Assembly (NCBI GenBank): GCA_943704525.1
Contig: CALSCQ010002428.1
Coordinates: 1 to 46,844, forward strand
DNA length: 46,844 nucleotides
DNA from: Pigoraptor vietnamica
Lineage: Eukaryota; Opisthokonta; Filasterea
Reading direction: 5' to 3'
The notes under the pieces were generated by a model that was not told the DNA's origin, ran no database searches, and saw only the letters and a list, made by a program, of their open reading frames with translations. The translations under genes were made by a program, and so were the position numbers. Positions 1-10,900 of the stretch are shown here, piece after piece (the first letter of the stretch is position 1; the number at the start of each line of letters is the position of its first letter).

Positions 1-3000
1 GGGGGGGGAAGCACCCAGTAAGCTCACGCATAACGCCAAGAGAAATGAGCTTAAGTCATAGACGTGTGTCCATGGCCAACAGAGCAAACACGCTGTCAAT
101 GACGCACTCGACACGCGCATCCCTCAGTGCGCACACAGGGCCTTCCGCGCAGCACAACCTACCGGCAAGATGTCCCGATCGCGGGCTCTGCCGGCCATCG
201 GATGCGCTGTGCTGTCGCGGGGGTTGCTTCGCACCGACACTGAAGCCCCGCGCCTGGACAGCGTCCGCACCCAGAGTAACGAGAGGGTGGTGTGAGCGCA
301 GTGCCGTCGCGCAGACTTGGTCAGCATTCATCCCACTCACCCGCTTCGGCTGCGTCCCCTTGTCCTTCTCCGCCGATGTTGCGAGGGAACTCGGCACGTC
401 CTCTTCGGGCTTGTGCGGCGTCTTCTGAGGCGCACCTTCGGCCTCGTCGCGGAAAGTGACCGACCGGACAACCGTCGGCGACGACCGCGACCTGTTGATT
501 CGCAGGCCGCCTGGCACTTCCACATCCGGGGATGGCGCCTGCGGGTCGCTGTCCCGGCGGGCGCTGCTCGGCAGCAAATCCGACCACGAGACTCGCACGC
601 GACTGCGCATGGAGCGGAGGGTCAAATATCGCGCAGAGAAAAAGAAACCAGAATATCGCGGTATTTTCATATAAGTGAGATGGCGAACCGCCAAACAACA
701 GCAAGAGTGTTGAAAGCGCGCGAATTCACCTCGCGTTCGTGCGCACAGTTTCTCCGATGTGCGTGGCTTCCTCCTTTAGTGTCAAGATGCCGCACCGCTC
801 TGCCACTTCGACGACGTGCTTCTCAAACGCGACGGCGGCCTCGAGGAGCGCAGGGTCCGTCGCAAAGTCGCGCCACTGCGAGCGCAGCCAGTGCGTCACG
901 AACCACACGATGCGGTGCGCAGACTGAAGGCTGTCGGCCGTCGACTGCCCCGCCTGCGCCGCGTCCCTCGCCGTGGGGAGATCCGCCGTCTTGGCAGCGA
1001 ACGTGGGCGAGGATAGGATTGCGCAGTTAAGGCAAAAAGCGTGCTGTGCCACGTTATGCACTGCGCAAGAACACGCACACAAAGCGCGGTGCACACACGA
1101 CGAAACACAACGGCAATTCGCTCCTTTGAATTGCGGATATCGATCGACGATGCGCCCCCAGAGCTCTTGCTTGGTCATGAAAATGCGGTAGGTGAGGAGG
1201 AAGTCCGCGACAAAGAAGGGGTCTGCAGAGGGAAGGTCAACTGGGGTTAGAGGCCAGTGCGAGTGCGCGATTCGTCACGGACGCGGGGAGAAGCGCGACG
1301 CACCGGAGAGATCGCCGTTTCGCTCAAACAGCTTGTCCGGCGTGCCGCTGATCACCACAAAGCTGCGAGGGTGCACGCGCGTTAGTGTAGAGTGCCTTGA
1401 ACGTCACTCGCACACAGACGCACTGCGCAGCCACGCATGTGCGCATAGGGAGCCCTCCTACGCAAACATGTGTAAAGAGGGACAATACGCGAGTCCCCCA
1501 GCGGTGGGAAAGGGCAAAACAAGGCACACCAACAATGCGCCAGAGGGACATGTGCACGCCGCAATGCAGCGCACCCCTTCTGCTTGTCGGCGACGAATCG
1601 GTTCTCGAGAACGAGGACGACGCGCCCAAATTCGGACAGCCGGACGGTGTTTTGTTCGAGGGTCTGCGCGTGCACATCTTCAGCACTCGGCATCGTGCAC
1701 CCTTCCACACTCACGCGTGCGCACGAGCGATCAGTCCACAAATGGCAGCGCACAACGACAAGGGCCCGTCGCACCTTGAGAATGCGCCGGTAGTCGCCCT
1801 TTTCGACCTTTAGGAATTGGCAATCGTCCACTTTCGTCACGATGGTCGCCGATCTGAGGACAATACATTGCGTCAGCCTCAAAATCACAACCGCATCCAA
1901 AGCACGAGGAGCCAAATTGGCGCGCAGTGCGGAGAATGGCCCTCTGACACTCGCCCAAATATCAATCAACCAAAAAAAAAAAAAAGCGCTTCCTTATCGA
2001 CTCCCATGGTCCAGCACGGCGCACCCACCGCGGCTTGTCATTGACGAGCGCCCAGTCGCCAAATCCGTCGCCCTCGCCCAGCGTGCACACGACCTTGTCG
2101 TCCACAAGCACCTCCACCTCGCCCTGCCGCGTAATGTACCACGCCGTGCCAACGTCTCCTTGTCGAAACACTGCGTGCGAAGCAAAGCGCAAGTGAGAAA
2201 ATGCCAATTGCCGGAAGGAGCCGACTGGTACGCGCATTCTCCTCTGCACGACACCCACGCGTTGTCCCAGCGCGCTCCACCACGTCAAGCGAGAGGACAG
2301 AGCACAGCTCGCGCTGCAGCGACGGCGCAAAGTGGCTGAAGGCCTTCATCTGGCGAATTTCCTCGTGTATGGTGTCAATGTCCCGCGCCCCACGCTCCAG
2401 TGGGCTGCGGCAGACAGTGTCACAAGACGCCAAGCGCGAAACAGGGCCGACAGAGAGAAATTGAGTGAAAAAGAAAATGCCCACTCTGCCGAACATGCGC
2501 GTGGAGAATGAACGCGGTTGGAAAGGGGAGCGCGAGCAAGACAAGGCCGTTAACGGGACGCACCTCGTCTCAAGGACCTCCCTCACGAGGTCGCCGCCCA
2601 CACTGTACCCGCTCGAATCGGAGAGGGCGGGGGACGAGAGCATTGGCCGCGTCCCGCCGATCATCGAGTCGTCGATCTCGGGGATGCTATCGCCCCTCTG
2701 CACCGCACACGGCATCAGTCGCATGGACACAGCTGCGACTTGGTTACAGGCGAAATGCCGCGACGGAAAAAAAAAACGCGCGCGGTGCGACACGCAGCAA
2801 CTGCACACGCGCGCACGCACCAGCTCGGGACTCCTCACGATGTCCATCGCCTCTAGCTCCTCAATCTCCTTCTCGTTCATGGAGGCGGGCGACGAACCGC
2901 GGCGCATGCGGCGCACACTCCGCGTGATCGATCCAAAGAGGCTCGACTTGGTCTTGCCCCCGGACGACGGCGACTCGTACAGGGGCGGCGGCGGCGTCGA

Positions 3001-4022
3001 CGCGTTGTGTGCGCTGCTCGATATGGAGGCGCGACGGTCGATCGAGCCCCTTCGCTCCATGGAAGCGCCGTCAAGCCCCAGACCCGGCACACTCACAGAG
3101 CCACGGCGGCCATCCTTCGCGCGCGAACGGGAGGGGGGCAATAAAAGACGGGACCAGATAAGAGAGAAAAGACGGCATACGGATCAAGTTGGGACGCGAA
3201 CAGGCGATAACGACAGGCGCACCTTTTGCATGAACTTGAGATAGTCGCGCGACACGGACATTACCTGGCAGTACGTCGACGCCACAACCGTCACGTCCCT
3301 GCGCCAGTCCACCGTCAGCGTCCAGCACTTTCACAGGGTCCCCAATAACCCGGCAGCGGACACTGCCATTCGCGACCACCCCCGCAGAGTTCCACCCACC
3401 GCGAGCCGCCCGCAAACCACAGCTGCTCCCCGAACGACGACCCCTCGTACAGCCGCATGAAGTCCTCGTTGCCCTTGCGCACCATCGCCTCGCCCACAAT
3501 CATAATGTACCAATACGAAACCGTATCGTTCTGCTTGATGATCACATCTCCCTGCGCGCGCACACCAGCGTTCCCTCGGTCAGTACACACACCAGCATTC
3601 CCTCGGTCAGTACGTGCAGTCAATACGACCCGTGACGCGCGCCTCTCAGCCTCGCGTAGTCTGCCCACCTTCTCAAATTCGGAGAGTTCGAACTTGGCGG
3701 CGAGGTCCTTCTGCACGCGCGGGTTGACGCCCCGCAGGCACGCAAGGTTCTCTAGGCCCTTGCGGATTAACTCTATCTCATCCACAGTGCGGTCTTCGGG
3801 CTTGCTGTCGAGTCGAAATGGCCCCCATAAGCACACAGGAGACGAGCACCGCACACGCCGTCGCAGGACCAACACGGCCCATTAGGCAAGCGAAAATTCG
3901 CAATTCAGCGAATTCACACGAATGGCAACACCGACCAACCTCTTCAGCAAGCCCCGCGACAGCCTCTGTTCCCGCGGCATGTCGTCACTTTGGTCGAGCG
4001 CAAAGATGAGCCCAAAAACACA
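1..4022 (-). CDS. EPAC-like cAMP-regulated Rap guanine-nucleotide exchange factor, 3' part beyond left edge
   Basis: Two cyclic-nucleotide-binding domains precede a RasGEF N-terminal (REM) domain, the order of EPAC/RAPGEF3-4. Exons (minus): 3940-4022 (ATG at 3980, or an internal exon), 3669-3804, 3400-3551, 3223-3298, 2821-3114, 2564-2697, 2259-2404, 2029-2170, 1775-1853, 1575-1663, 1304-1362, about 1110-1222, 730-953, 341-602, then leftwards. The phases agree at each join down to 1304-1362. cNBD1 spans 3223-3804 ([18 protein letters not shown] at its phosphate-binding cassette); cNBD2 spans 1575-2404 ([18 protein letters not shown], with the cassette Arg and an Asp where EPAC has Gln). Next come [16 protein letters not shown] and [13 protein letters not shown], typical of EPAC, then REM ([16 protein letters not shown]). 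A Ser-rich linker with RRxS sites separates the cNBDs. The CDC25 catalytic domain should lie left of base 1. The 5' end and the junction near 1110/953 are unresolved. Confidence 0.85.
3561..3612. repeat. 25-bp direct duplication inside a RapGEF intron
   Basis: Two copies, 3561-3585 and 3588-3612, differ at one base and lie in the intron between the first two cNBD1 exons (intron 3552-3668). It is a local tandem duplication with no coding effect. Confidence 0.9.
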
Positions 4023-4488
4023 CTGACTCACGCCATTATTCCGTCACACGGCGGAAATCCCACGCAACGAGCCCGTCCCAGGGCACACAGAGCCAACAAA
4101 AACGTCCGAAAGCCCGGGACGCTTGGACCCCAAGAATGGACTGAGAAGCAGGGAGACCAATATATGGGTGACGGTGAGGCCACCAGATGGCCGTGTCAGG
4201 GGAATATCGGCGAAATTGGGTCCACACAACAACGGCGTAACACCAGGTCGAGCCTTTTTTGATGCAGCAATCAGCGCACGCCCCCGAGAGCACCCGCAAA
4301 AAACAGACGCCCGACGGCCCATGTGAGTACTGGGAACACGCGTTGCGTGAGGCAGGGATGCTGACGGCTGGTAAAAGGGGTGTGTGGACGTGGAGGAGGT
4401 GGACAACACGCTCACGTCAGCATGTCAGCCGGACAACGCTGGGCAATTTAGACTCAGGTCGAAAAAAGGGGGCAAAGTTGGGACATTT

Positions 4489-4800
4489 TGTTCAATTTAA
4501 GTGCCCTCGAGCGAGTCCGTCGGGAAAAAGTGCCCACTGTCCGTAAAGAACAAGCAACGAGAGGGGTGCGCAAATTGCGAATTGAGCGCAAATTTGGGCA
4601 GAATAGCGCCAATGTTCAATTTAAAGGAGTCCATCGGAAAAAACTGTTACCAATGCCGCGACACGGGGAGCCCCCGTACAAAAGCCACGAGGGGCGCGCA
4701 AACTGCAAATTGGTCTCAGAATGTTGGCAGATTTTGCCGACTTCTCAATTCAAGTGACCCCATCGGAAAAACGGTTACCAATGCCGGGAAATCGAAGATC
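4489..4800. repeat. Diverged tandem repeat, unit about 127 bp
   Basis: Two full units and part of a third begin at about 4489, 4615 and 4744. Shared blocks are TTCAATTTAA / TCAATTCAAG at the start, then CATCGGAAAAA-like blocks, and GAGGGGTGCGCAAATTGC against GAGGGGCGCGCAAACTGC in units one and two. The copies have drifted considerably, so the array is not recent. No coding potential was seen. Confidence 0.75.
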
Positions 4801-4941
4801 GTCGGTGGACAATTCACAATGGAGTGCTAATAAAGGAGATGATTGCGCTTGACTATGGGATTTGTATGGCGCCCGTCGCGTGGTTGCAGGGTTGTCCCGT
4901 GTGTCGAGAGAAGGAAGGCGCTCCCCGGATATCCTTCCCAA

Positions 4942-5010
4942 CGCACGCACGCACGCACACCGGGACTCACTCACACACACACGCACACACACACACTCTC
5001 TCTCTCTCAC
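4942..5010. repeat. GCAC / CA / CT simple-repeat tract
   Basis: A run of ACGC units passes into CA repeats and then CT repeats on the plus strand. Read on the minus strand it is GA- then TG-rich, like the intronic tracts of the minus-strand genes here. Confidence 0.9.
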
Positions 5011-5287
5011 TTTGCTTCTCGGGGAGACGCCTCCTTCGTTCCTGCGTTGCATTCAAATTGGAGGAAATCGCCCTGGTGACTTTGAGTGACTTTGACGTGC
5101 TCACTGCTTTCGCCCATGATCCCTCGTTTTGCCCTTGAGGAGAAACACAGGGAGAAACATCTTGTACCCAAAGCGAAATCAGCCACTGTGCGAGTACTTG
5201 TTGCGGCACGTGTCGAGAACCTTTGGCGGCTTCGCAGGGGCGAAAACAGACATTGCCTGACCCATGGCGCGATAAGCCTGCGACCGA

Positions 5288-7227
5288 ATGGCCGACGCGG
5301 CGGGCAGGCGGCGCAGTGGTACGTCTACGCACTGTCCTGTTGCTGTGTGTGGCCGTGGGGTGGGGTGTGTGCATGCTTGCTGCGGCTCCACGTGTTGCAT
5401 TGCTCCCGTTAGTGAGGTGCGAGTGCGCATTTCATCCGCTCGCTCACACCACTTGTTAATGCGCCAATAGGGCCGCCTCCCGACGTGCGCGAGCGACACG
5501 CATTCTCGCCGATCATAAATAAGGCGGCAATAGACCACTCGGAGAGCGAGTCGTCGCTCGCAGCGGCCACCCTGCCCTCCAGCGACGAACAGAAGACGCG
5601 GTTGGCGCGATCGGAAGAGCGGGACGAGCGCGCAGACGACCACAAGGCCCTTGCCGGCGCGGGGAGCCCTGCCAACAGGCACGCGTTCACAAATGACGTC
5701 CCGAGCACGGTGACCCCGCCCGCAACGCGCCTCTTTGGAGACCCAAAGGGGATGACGGCCTTTGTGCCGGTGGCTGGGAACAACGAGATTGTTGCGCCCG
5801 TGGCCGTGCCGGCGTCCGTTGCACATGCGTCGAACCCGCCGCCCTTTGACTTCAATGCGGTGGAAAAGGAGCTGCTCGACCTCGAGCGCCGACAGCTCGC
5901 TGCGGGCGTGAAGCTTCCGCCGCTTGACATGTCGTCGGAAACGCAGGAGGCCGCCGCGTCGCAGACGGCGCCGCTGCAGGTCGTCCAGGCCCGCCGCAAG
6001 AGCGTGCACAGCAGCCAGGTGCAGCCGCAGGCCGCGGTCGAGGCGGCCGCGTCGGCGCATCCGGGGGCCGGAAGTGGCGCGGCCGAGGCGCTGCGCATGC
6101 GCCGGCGGAGCATCCCTGACGACGCCGAGTGGAGCACGCGGCGGAAGAGCGTCGCGGACGCCGTCGAGTCATCCCACACGTCTGCGGTTGCGGCGGCGGC
6201 GGCTTCGGCGTCTGCCGGCGCCATCCCCCCGACCGCCGCCCTGCCAAAGGTCATTGCGGCTGCCGCCGTCATGTCGCCGCCGCCCGCGGGCGCAAGTGCT
6301 TCGTCGCGGCGCGCTCACGAGGAGGACCCGCTGTCCTCCGGCATGTCAAGCGAGAAGGCGGCGCTGCGGTTGGCCGAGGAGAACGCTCTGCTCAAGGCGC
6401 GGCTGGCGGAGCGCGAGCAGCAGTGGCAGCAGCGGTCGAAGGACACGCGGCAGGCCGTGGCGCAGCTGCGCGAAGCCCAGATGAAGGTGGAGGCGCTCGA
6501 GCGGGCGCGGGAGGCGGATGCACTGCGGATCGCTTTGCTGGAGGAGCAGCTGAGGAAGCTCGAGGAGAGCGGCCTCATATCCAAGAGCGGGACGGACCTC
6601 ACGCGCCGGGGCTCTGGGCGCAGCTCCGACGAGCCCAAGGAGGACGCGAAGGACGCGAAGGAGGCCAAGCGGGAACGGCGCGACCGCGAGAAGGAGAAGG
6701 ACGGGTCGTCAACCGGCCGTGCCCAGCGGCGAAGAGACAAGGAGCGGGACAGGGAAAGGGGCGACCGCGACCGAGAGCGCGACCGCCTCTCCAACCGATC
6801 GCCGCACTCGCGGGGTGCGGACGGGCGCAGCAGGGGCAGCCGTGAGGAGCTTGCATCGATGGAGTCGGAGGAAAGCGACTCTGGCCGCTCGGGGCTGACG
6901 TCGCCGACGCTCGCGAGCCAACGGGCGAACAGCGTGGAGAACAAAAAGGGATTGCGCGACGGCCACGCCACTCCGGTGTTTCTCGACGGAACTTCGGCGA
7001 GGTCGAGCCGAAAGAGCAGGAAGGAGAACGGAAGCGGCAAGTCGACGTCCGAGAGCATACGCCTGCGCGGAGAGGCGGAAGTGGCGGCCCTCGGGGAGGC
7101 GGGACGTCGGGGCGTCGTTCTCCATTCGGACATGTCGTCGGAGCAGCACTCGTCGTCGGAACCGGCGGCGCACCCGCAACGGAAGAAGAAGGAAATGATG
7201 CGCAGTCAAGCGTGCGAGATACTCTGA
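5288..7227 (+). CDS. Coiled-coil protein with RD/RE-rich tail, unknown function
   Basis: Two exons: 5288-5318 (ATG, MADAAGRRRS) and 5471-7227, joined over a GTACGT...AATAG intron in phase 1, giving 595 aa. The long exon has no in-frame ATG near its start, which is why the small upstream exon is proposed. The first ~300 residues are Ala/Ser/Pro-rich and look disordered, with three basophilic-kinase sites (RRKS, RRRS, RRKS). Residues about 302-373 form a clear coiled coil (leucine heptads, Glu/Arg/Gln rich). Residues about 410-450 are an RD/RE-rich charged stretch like those of nuclear RNA-associated proteins, followed by a Ser-rich tail. No catalytic domain was recognised. It is convergent with the ROD gene. 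I do not recognise a family; a scaffold or nuclear role is only a guess. Confidence 0.7.
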
Positions 7228-7257
7228 GGATATACTCTGGGGATACTCTGGGGATCA
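7215..7257. repeat. Short tandem repeat across the stop codon of the coiled-coil gene
   Basis: GATACTCTG followed by AG or GG recurs three times from the last codons into the 3' flank. The first copy encodes the final residues and contains the TGA stop. Confidence 0.75.
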
Positions 7258-7272
7258 GAGGCGCTGTCTGTA

Positions 7273-7524
7273 TTAATTCGTCGTCGATTCGCGTGCGGCG
7301 TGTGCGCTGCGTATTGCGCATATGCGTTTCGCTCTTTTTTTAAGGAACCGCTCTCTGCTCGTGGCATGCGACGTGCCATCGGAATCGCTTCGCACGCTTG
7401 GCGCGCTGCGGAGCTTCCACGCGGCGGACTGTTGCGCCCTCCTCAGGGCCATTTGATGCATTTCCAGCTTGGAGATGTTTTCCTCGGCTTGTTTTTTGCG
7501 TTGTGCGAAAAGCGCGCATCGCAT
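7273..7524 (-). CDS. Possible 83-aa basic coiled-coil ORF
   Basis: An ATG-initiated minus-strand frame of 83 codons lies just downstream of the ROD stop codon, in the gap between two convergent genes. It contains KKQAEENISKLEMHQMAL, a plausible short amphipathic helix, and has a basic tail. There is no homology I recognise and no splice link to ROD was found. It may be a small gene, part of a ROD 3' UTR, or chance in GC-rich DNA. Confidence 0.25.
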   Translation of the reverse strand: MRCALFAQRKKQAEENISKLEMHQMALRRAQQSAAWKLRSAPSVRSDSDGTSHATSRERFLKKRAKRICAIRSAHAARESTTN

Positions 7525-7581
7525 TTGCTTGCGATGCAGTAAACTCTGGATATGATTTGCTGTGTGTATTGCGCTTGGTTT

Positions 7582-7868
7582 CTAACACGTCGCTGCGTGG
7601 TTTTGAACTTGGGCAAGGGCCTCGCTCATGCCGCGGGACTCCAAGTACGCCTGCACACACGCAGCGATGGAGGGATGCCGTCAGTGTGACTCTCGTATAT
7701 GCCGCATGGCATGTACGACTCAGAGCGCGCTTCCATATGGGAAGACCACCCACCTCGAGGACAGAAAACGTGGTCGCGTCCTCGGTAGCGCCCTCGTTCG
7801 GTTTCGCGAGGCGCATGTCCGGGTGTGCGGCAAATAGAGCGGCAACCAGTTCGCCCGCTTTCTCAATG

Positions 7869-7930
<62 letters not shown>

Positions 7931-10900
7931 AGCCTGTGAGCAAGTCGATGGGTGGACACAATGTGCGACAAACAAGGGACTCACCGCCCCGCTGTGATGG
8001 TGGCAGCAAGAAGCCGGTCGATGCTTCGCGTGGCAATGGCGTGCCGCACAAAATCGCCAAAGAAAGGCCCGCTGAGAATCGTACCGTACATGGCGCGCGC
8101 GTCGATGTCTTCATACACGCAGGCTCGCAGCTACGCGGGAAGATATCATGGTGAGCGCACGCTTTGACCTCCAACGCCAAGTTCTGTTGCACGCAGCACC
8201 TCCTCCACGCAGACAGAGCCCTGGCCGTGCGACGCGAGGGCCGCGAGGACGACCGCGTGGTTGGCCGTGTCCTTGAGGACGTTCTGCTAGAGGCAGCAGG
8301 CATTTAGAAGTGCGGTGGTCAAAGCGGAACACAGCCACTGAATATAGAGACATGGGCACAATGACAGTGTGCGAACCAGCGCCAACGGCGTACCCGGATC
8401 ATGTCCTTGGCAGCACCAAGGCCTATCACGGGATTGAGCGACGCATAAGCGGTGGCGCCGTCGACGGCGAGCGTCAGCAGTCCCTTGCTCACTAGGGCGG
8501 CGACCAGCGGACGCATGTCCACCTCGAGCACAAGAGGGCACTGGAGCGCAAAGCGAACGACGTCTGCGGCCAGCGACTCGACGTTCGCCGGCGCTGATGC
8601 GAGGGCTGCAGGGACGGAATGTCAGCGCGTGCACGGTAGCGAACGATAGCTTGCTACAGGGAGTGGCCCCACGCACCTGCCAGCGATTTCTGAAGAACGC
8701 TCGTCCAGAGTGCAGCAAGGCCGGGCACCTGGCAGACCTCTGGGAAGGCCGACAGACGACCGAGGGCGTAGCGCATGTACGACAACTGCGAAAGAGGAAG
8801 AACTGAGCGGCTGTTCCCATGCAACGGCGGGCTACGTTTATACGCAACGTAGGCAAAACGTGCGCGAGAACCCACCATCCCAAATCGCGAGAGCAGCTGG
8901 AGCAGCGCCGTCCAAAGCTGCGCGTCCCGTATGTCGGAATCAAGGCACAGGTCTGCGGCCATCCGGACGGCCACCGGATTGGACGGGTGGTTGCGCACCA
9001 GGCCCTTCGCGAGACCCTCCTTGTTCGCTGCCGAAAACTCCTCCACCGTCTGCGGCGTGTGCAGCTGTGCGAGCGTGCACACGTACTGCAGCTGCTGCAT
9101 GCGATCGCCGACCTCGTACGCGGGGCCTTTGTAAACCGCCGCCACGGTCGAAGGGTTCGCGAGAAGGAAAAGCAGCGACAGGGCACGCACACGCGCGGCG
9201 TCCGTCGTCTTGGTCGCGGGCGAGAGGAAGGCGACGTTGAGCATGTACGACACGCACTGCTCGCGCGGCTCCCTCTGGAGGAGGTACTGGATGCGGCGGA
9301 GGGCGACGCTCGCATCCGTCTCGCCCCCGTCGTGCCCATTGACTATCCACTTGTGCACAATTTCGCGCCGGATCTTGTCGGCGCTCAGTCCGTTCCGCGA
9401 CGCAATTTCGTCCACGAGGCTCAGAAGCGTGCGCTTGCCGCTGCCGCACGAGCCCTCACCCGCCGCGGCAGAGCGGCCTTCCTCCGTGCCCGTCAGGTAG
9501 AGCTTCGTCACGAGCTCCTGAGGCTTGCCGACGAGTGAGAGGTGGAGAGCGTCGTCGAGGCCGTACTCGCGCAAGGCGTGCTCCGTCGCCGTCCGCGTGC
9601 AGAGCTCCTTAAGCCGAGCAAGCGTGCGCTCCGCCTTGTCGTCCGCGCCCGTCGTTCGCTGCTCGTCGCGCCACCGCGTCGCAATTTCGACAGCCGTCTC
9701 AAAGGCCTCGATCTTCTCGCGGCCGGTCACGTGATCCGCGGCAAACTTGGCCGTGGCGATGGCGACCTCTGGGTCTGTGATCGCGACGAGCGACGGACGC
9801 GCGCTGAGAGCGAAGGGGAACCGCTCGCACGCGGGCAGCTGGGCCATGATATGGATCGCGCGCACGTGGAACTGGTCGGCGGTCATCAGGAGGGCCTTGG
9901 CGAGGGGGAGGAGTCGCGGCACAGTTGCCGGCGCAATCTCCGGGGCAAGGACGAGCCACGGGTCGCACTCGATGAGGGCGTGAAAAGGCAGCCGCGTCTG
10001 GGCGGGATCGCGCTCCAGTGGGGACAGCCGCGCGCCACGCGGCGGAGGAGTGGACCCCGATGTGGGCGAGGAGGTGGCGGGGACAAACGAGCGTTCCCAC
10101 TGCGACGGCGGTGCGCGGCGGTCGTAGAAGCGCAGGACGTCAATGAGCAGCAACCCGCGCTTGGCGACGGTCAGAGCATCCTCGCGGGCGACGAGCTTCG
10201 TCGCACACGTGAGCACAAAGCCCAGGGTATCGTAGTCGTACGGCGAAACGCGCGGAAGAATGCGGTCGAGGAGCAGCGCGGACAGGGTGTCGCGCGACAT
10301 GCGCTCGCAGGCGCCTGCTGCCCGCGCCCTGTCGGCCATGCCTGCCGGGCGGCCGTCCGCGCGCAGGAGGATGTGCTCGACAAACGCGCCCAGCGCCACG
10401 TCCTGGGACACGCCGTGCGACACGCAGTACGAGAGGGCGAGGGAGAGATCCATGTCGCCGAGACGGAGAATGTCGTGGACCAGGCGATCGTCGTCGCTGG
10501 CACTTCCCTGCAGCGTCTGTTCGTCCGCGGGAACGCCCATCTCGAGCAGCCGCTGGCGCCAGTTTGTGCGCATGCGCTGCGTCGCGTAATGCGCGGACTG
10601 CTTGGCGAATCCAAAGAACGATGAGATGTGCAAGCCGACCGTCGCGATCGACTTGCGGCGCGCCAGGCGGGACGGCGCCTGCTCGGCCGAGTGCGGTTGC
10701 GCATGGCACACCTCCAGCGCTTCCTTGACGGCGTCAAGGGAGGCCGCCGTGTCTGCGCGGGCGGTCGCGAGGCCCACAGCGAACCCCTCGTCAATGGCCT
10801 TCGCGCTGAGCACCTTGCGCGACAGGGATAGCAGGAGATCGTCGACGAGCTGCGCAGATGCCTTCCCGATCTGCCCGAGCGCCCCCAACAGCGCACCGCC

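Larger units (their letters stand above)
4023..5287. other. Gene-poor interval between divergent RapGEF and coiled-coil genes
   Basis: No gene is supported here. It holds diverged tandem repeats (4489-4800) and a CA/CT-rich tract (4942-5010). Minus-strand frames at about 5000-5280 have some coding-like character: a short frame from the ATG at 5265 begins MGQAMSVFAPAKPPKV, and a second near 5020-5110 contains KSLKVTRAISSNLNATQ followed by a GTGAGAG donor-like site and a TG-rich run. These could be 5' exons of the RapGEF gene, but no consistent splice path was found. Confidence 0.4.

Noticed and set aside
5179-5265. Minus-strand 28-codon peptide beginning MGQAMSVFAPAKPPKV
   Set aside because: It overlaps the region just upstream of the plus-strand gene start and no phase-consistent splice to the RapGEF exons was found; kept only as a possibility in the interval entry.
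9542-10624. 360-codon plus-strand frame inside ROD
   Set aside because: It is a shadow of the ROD exon, which aligns continuously with the ROD family on the minus strand.
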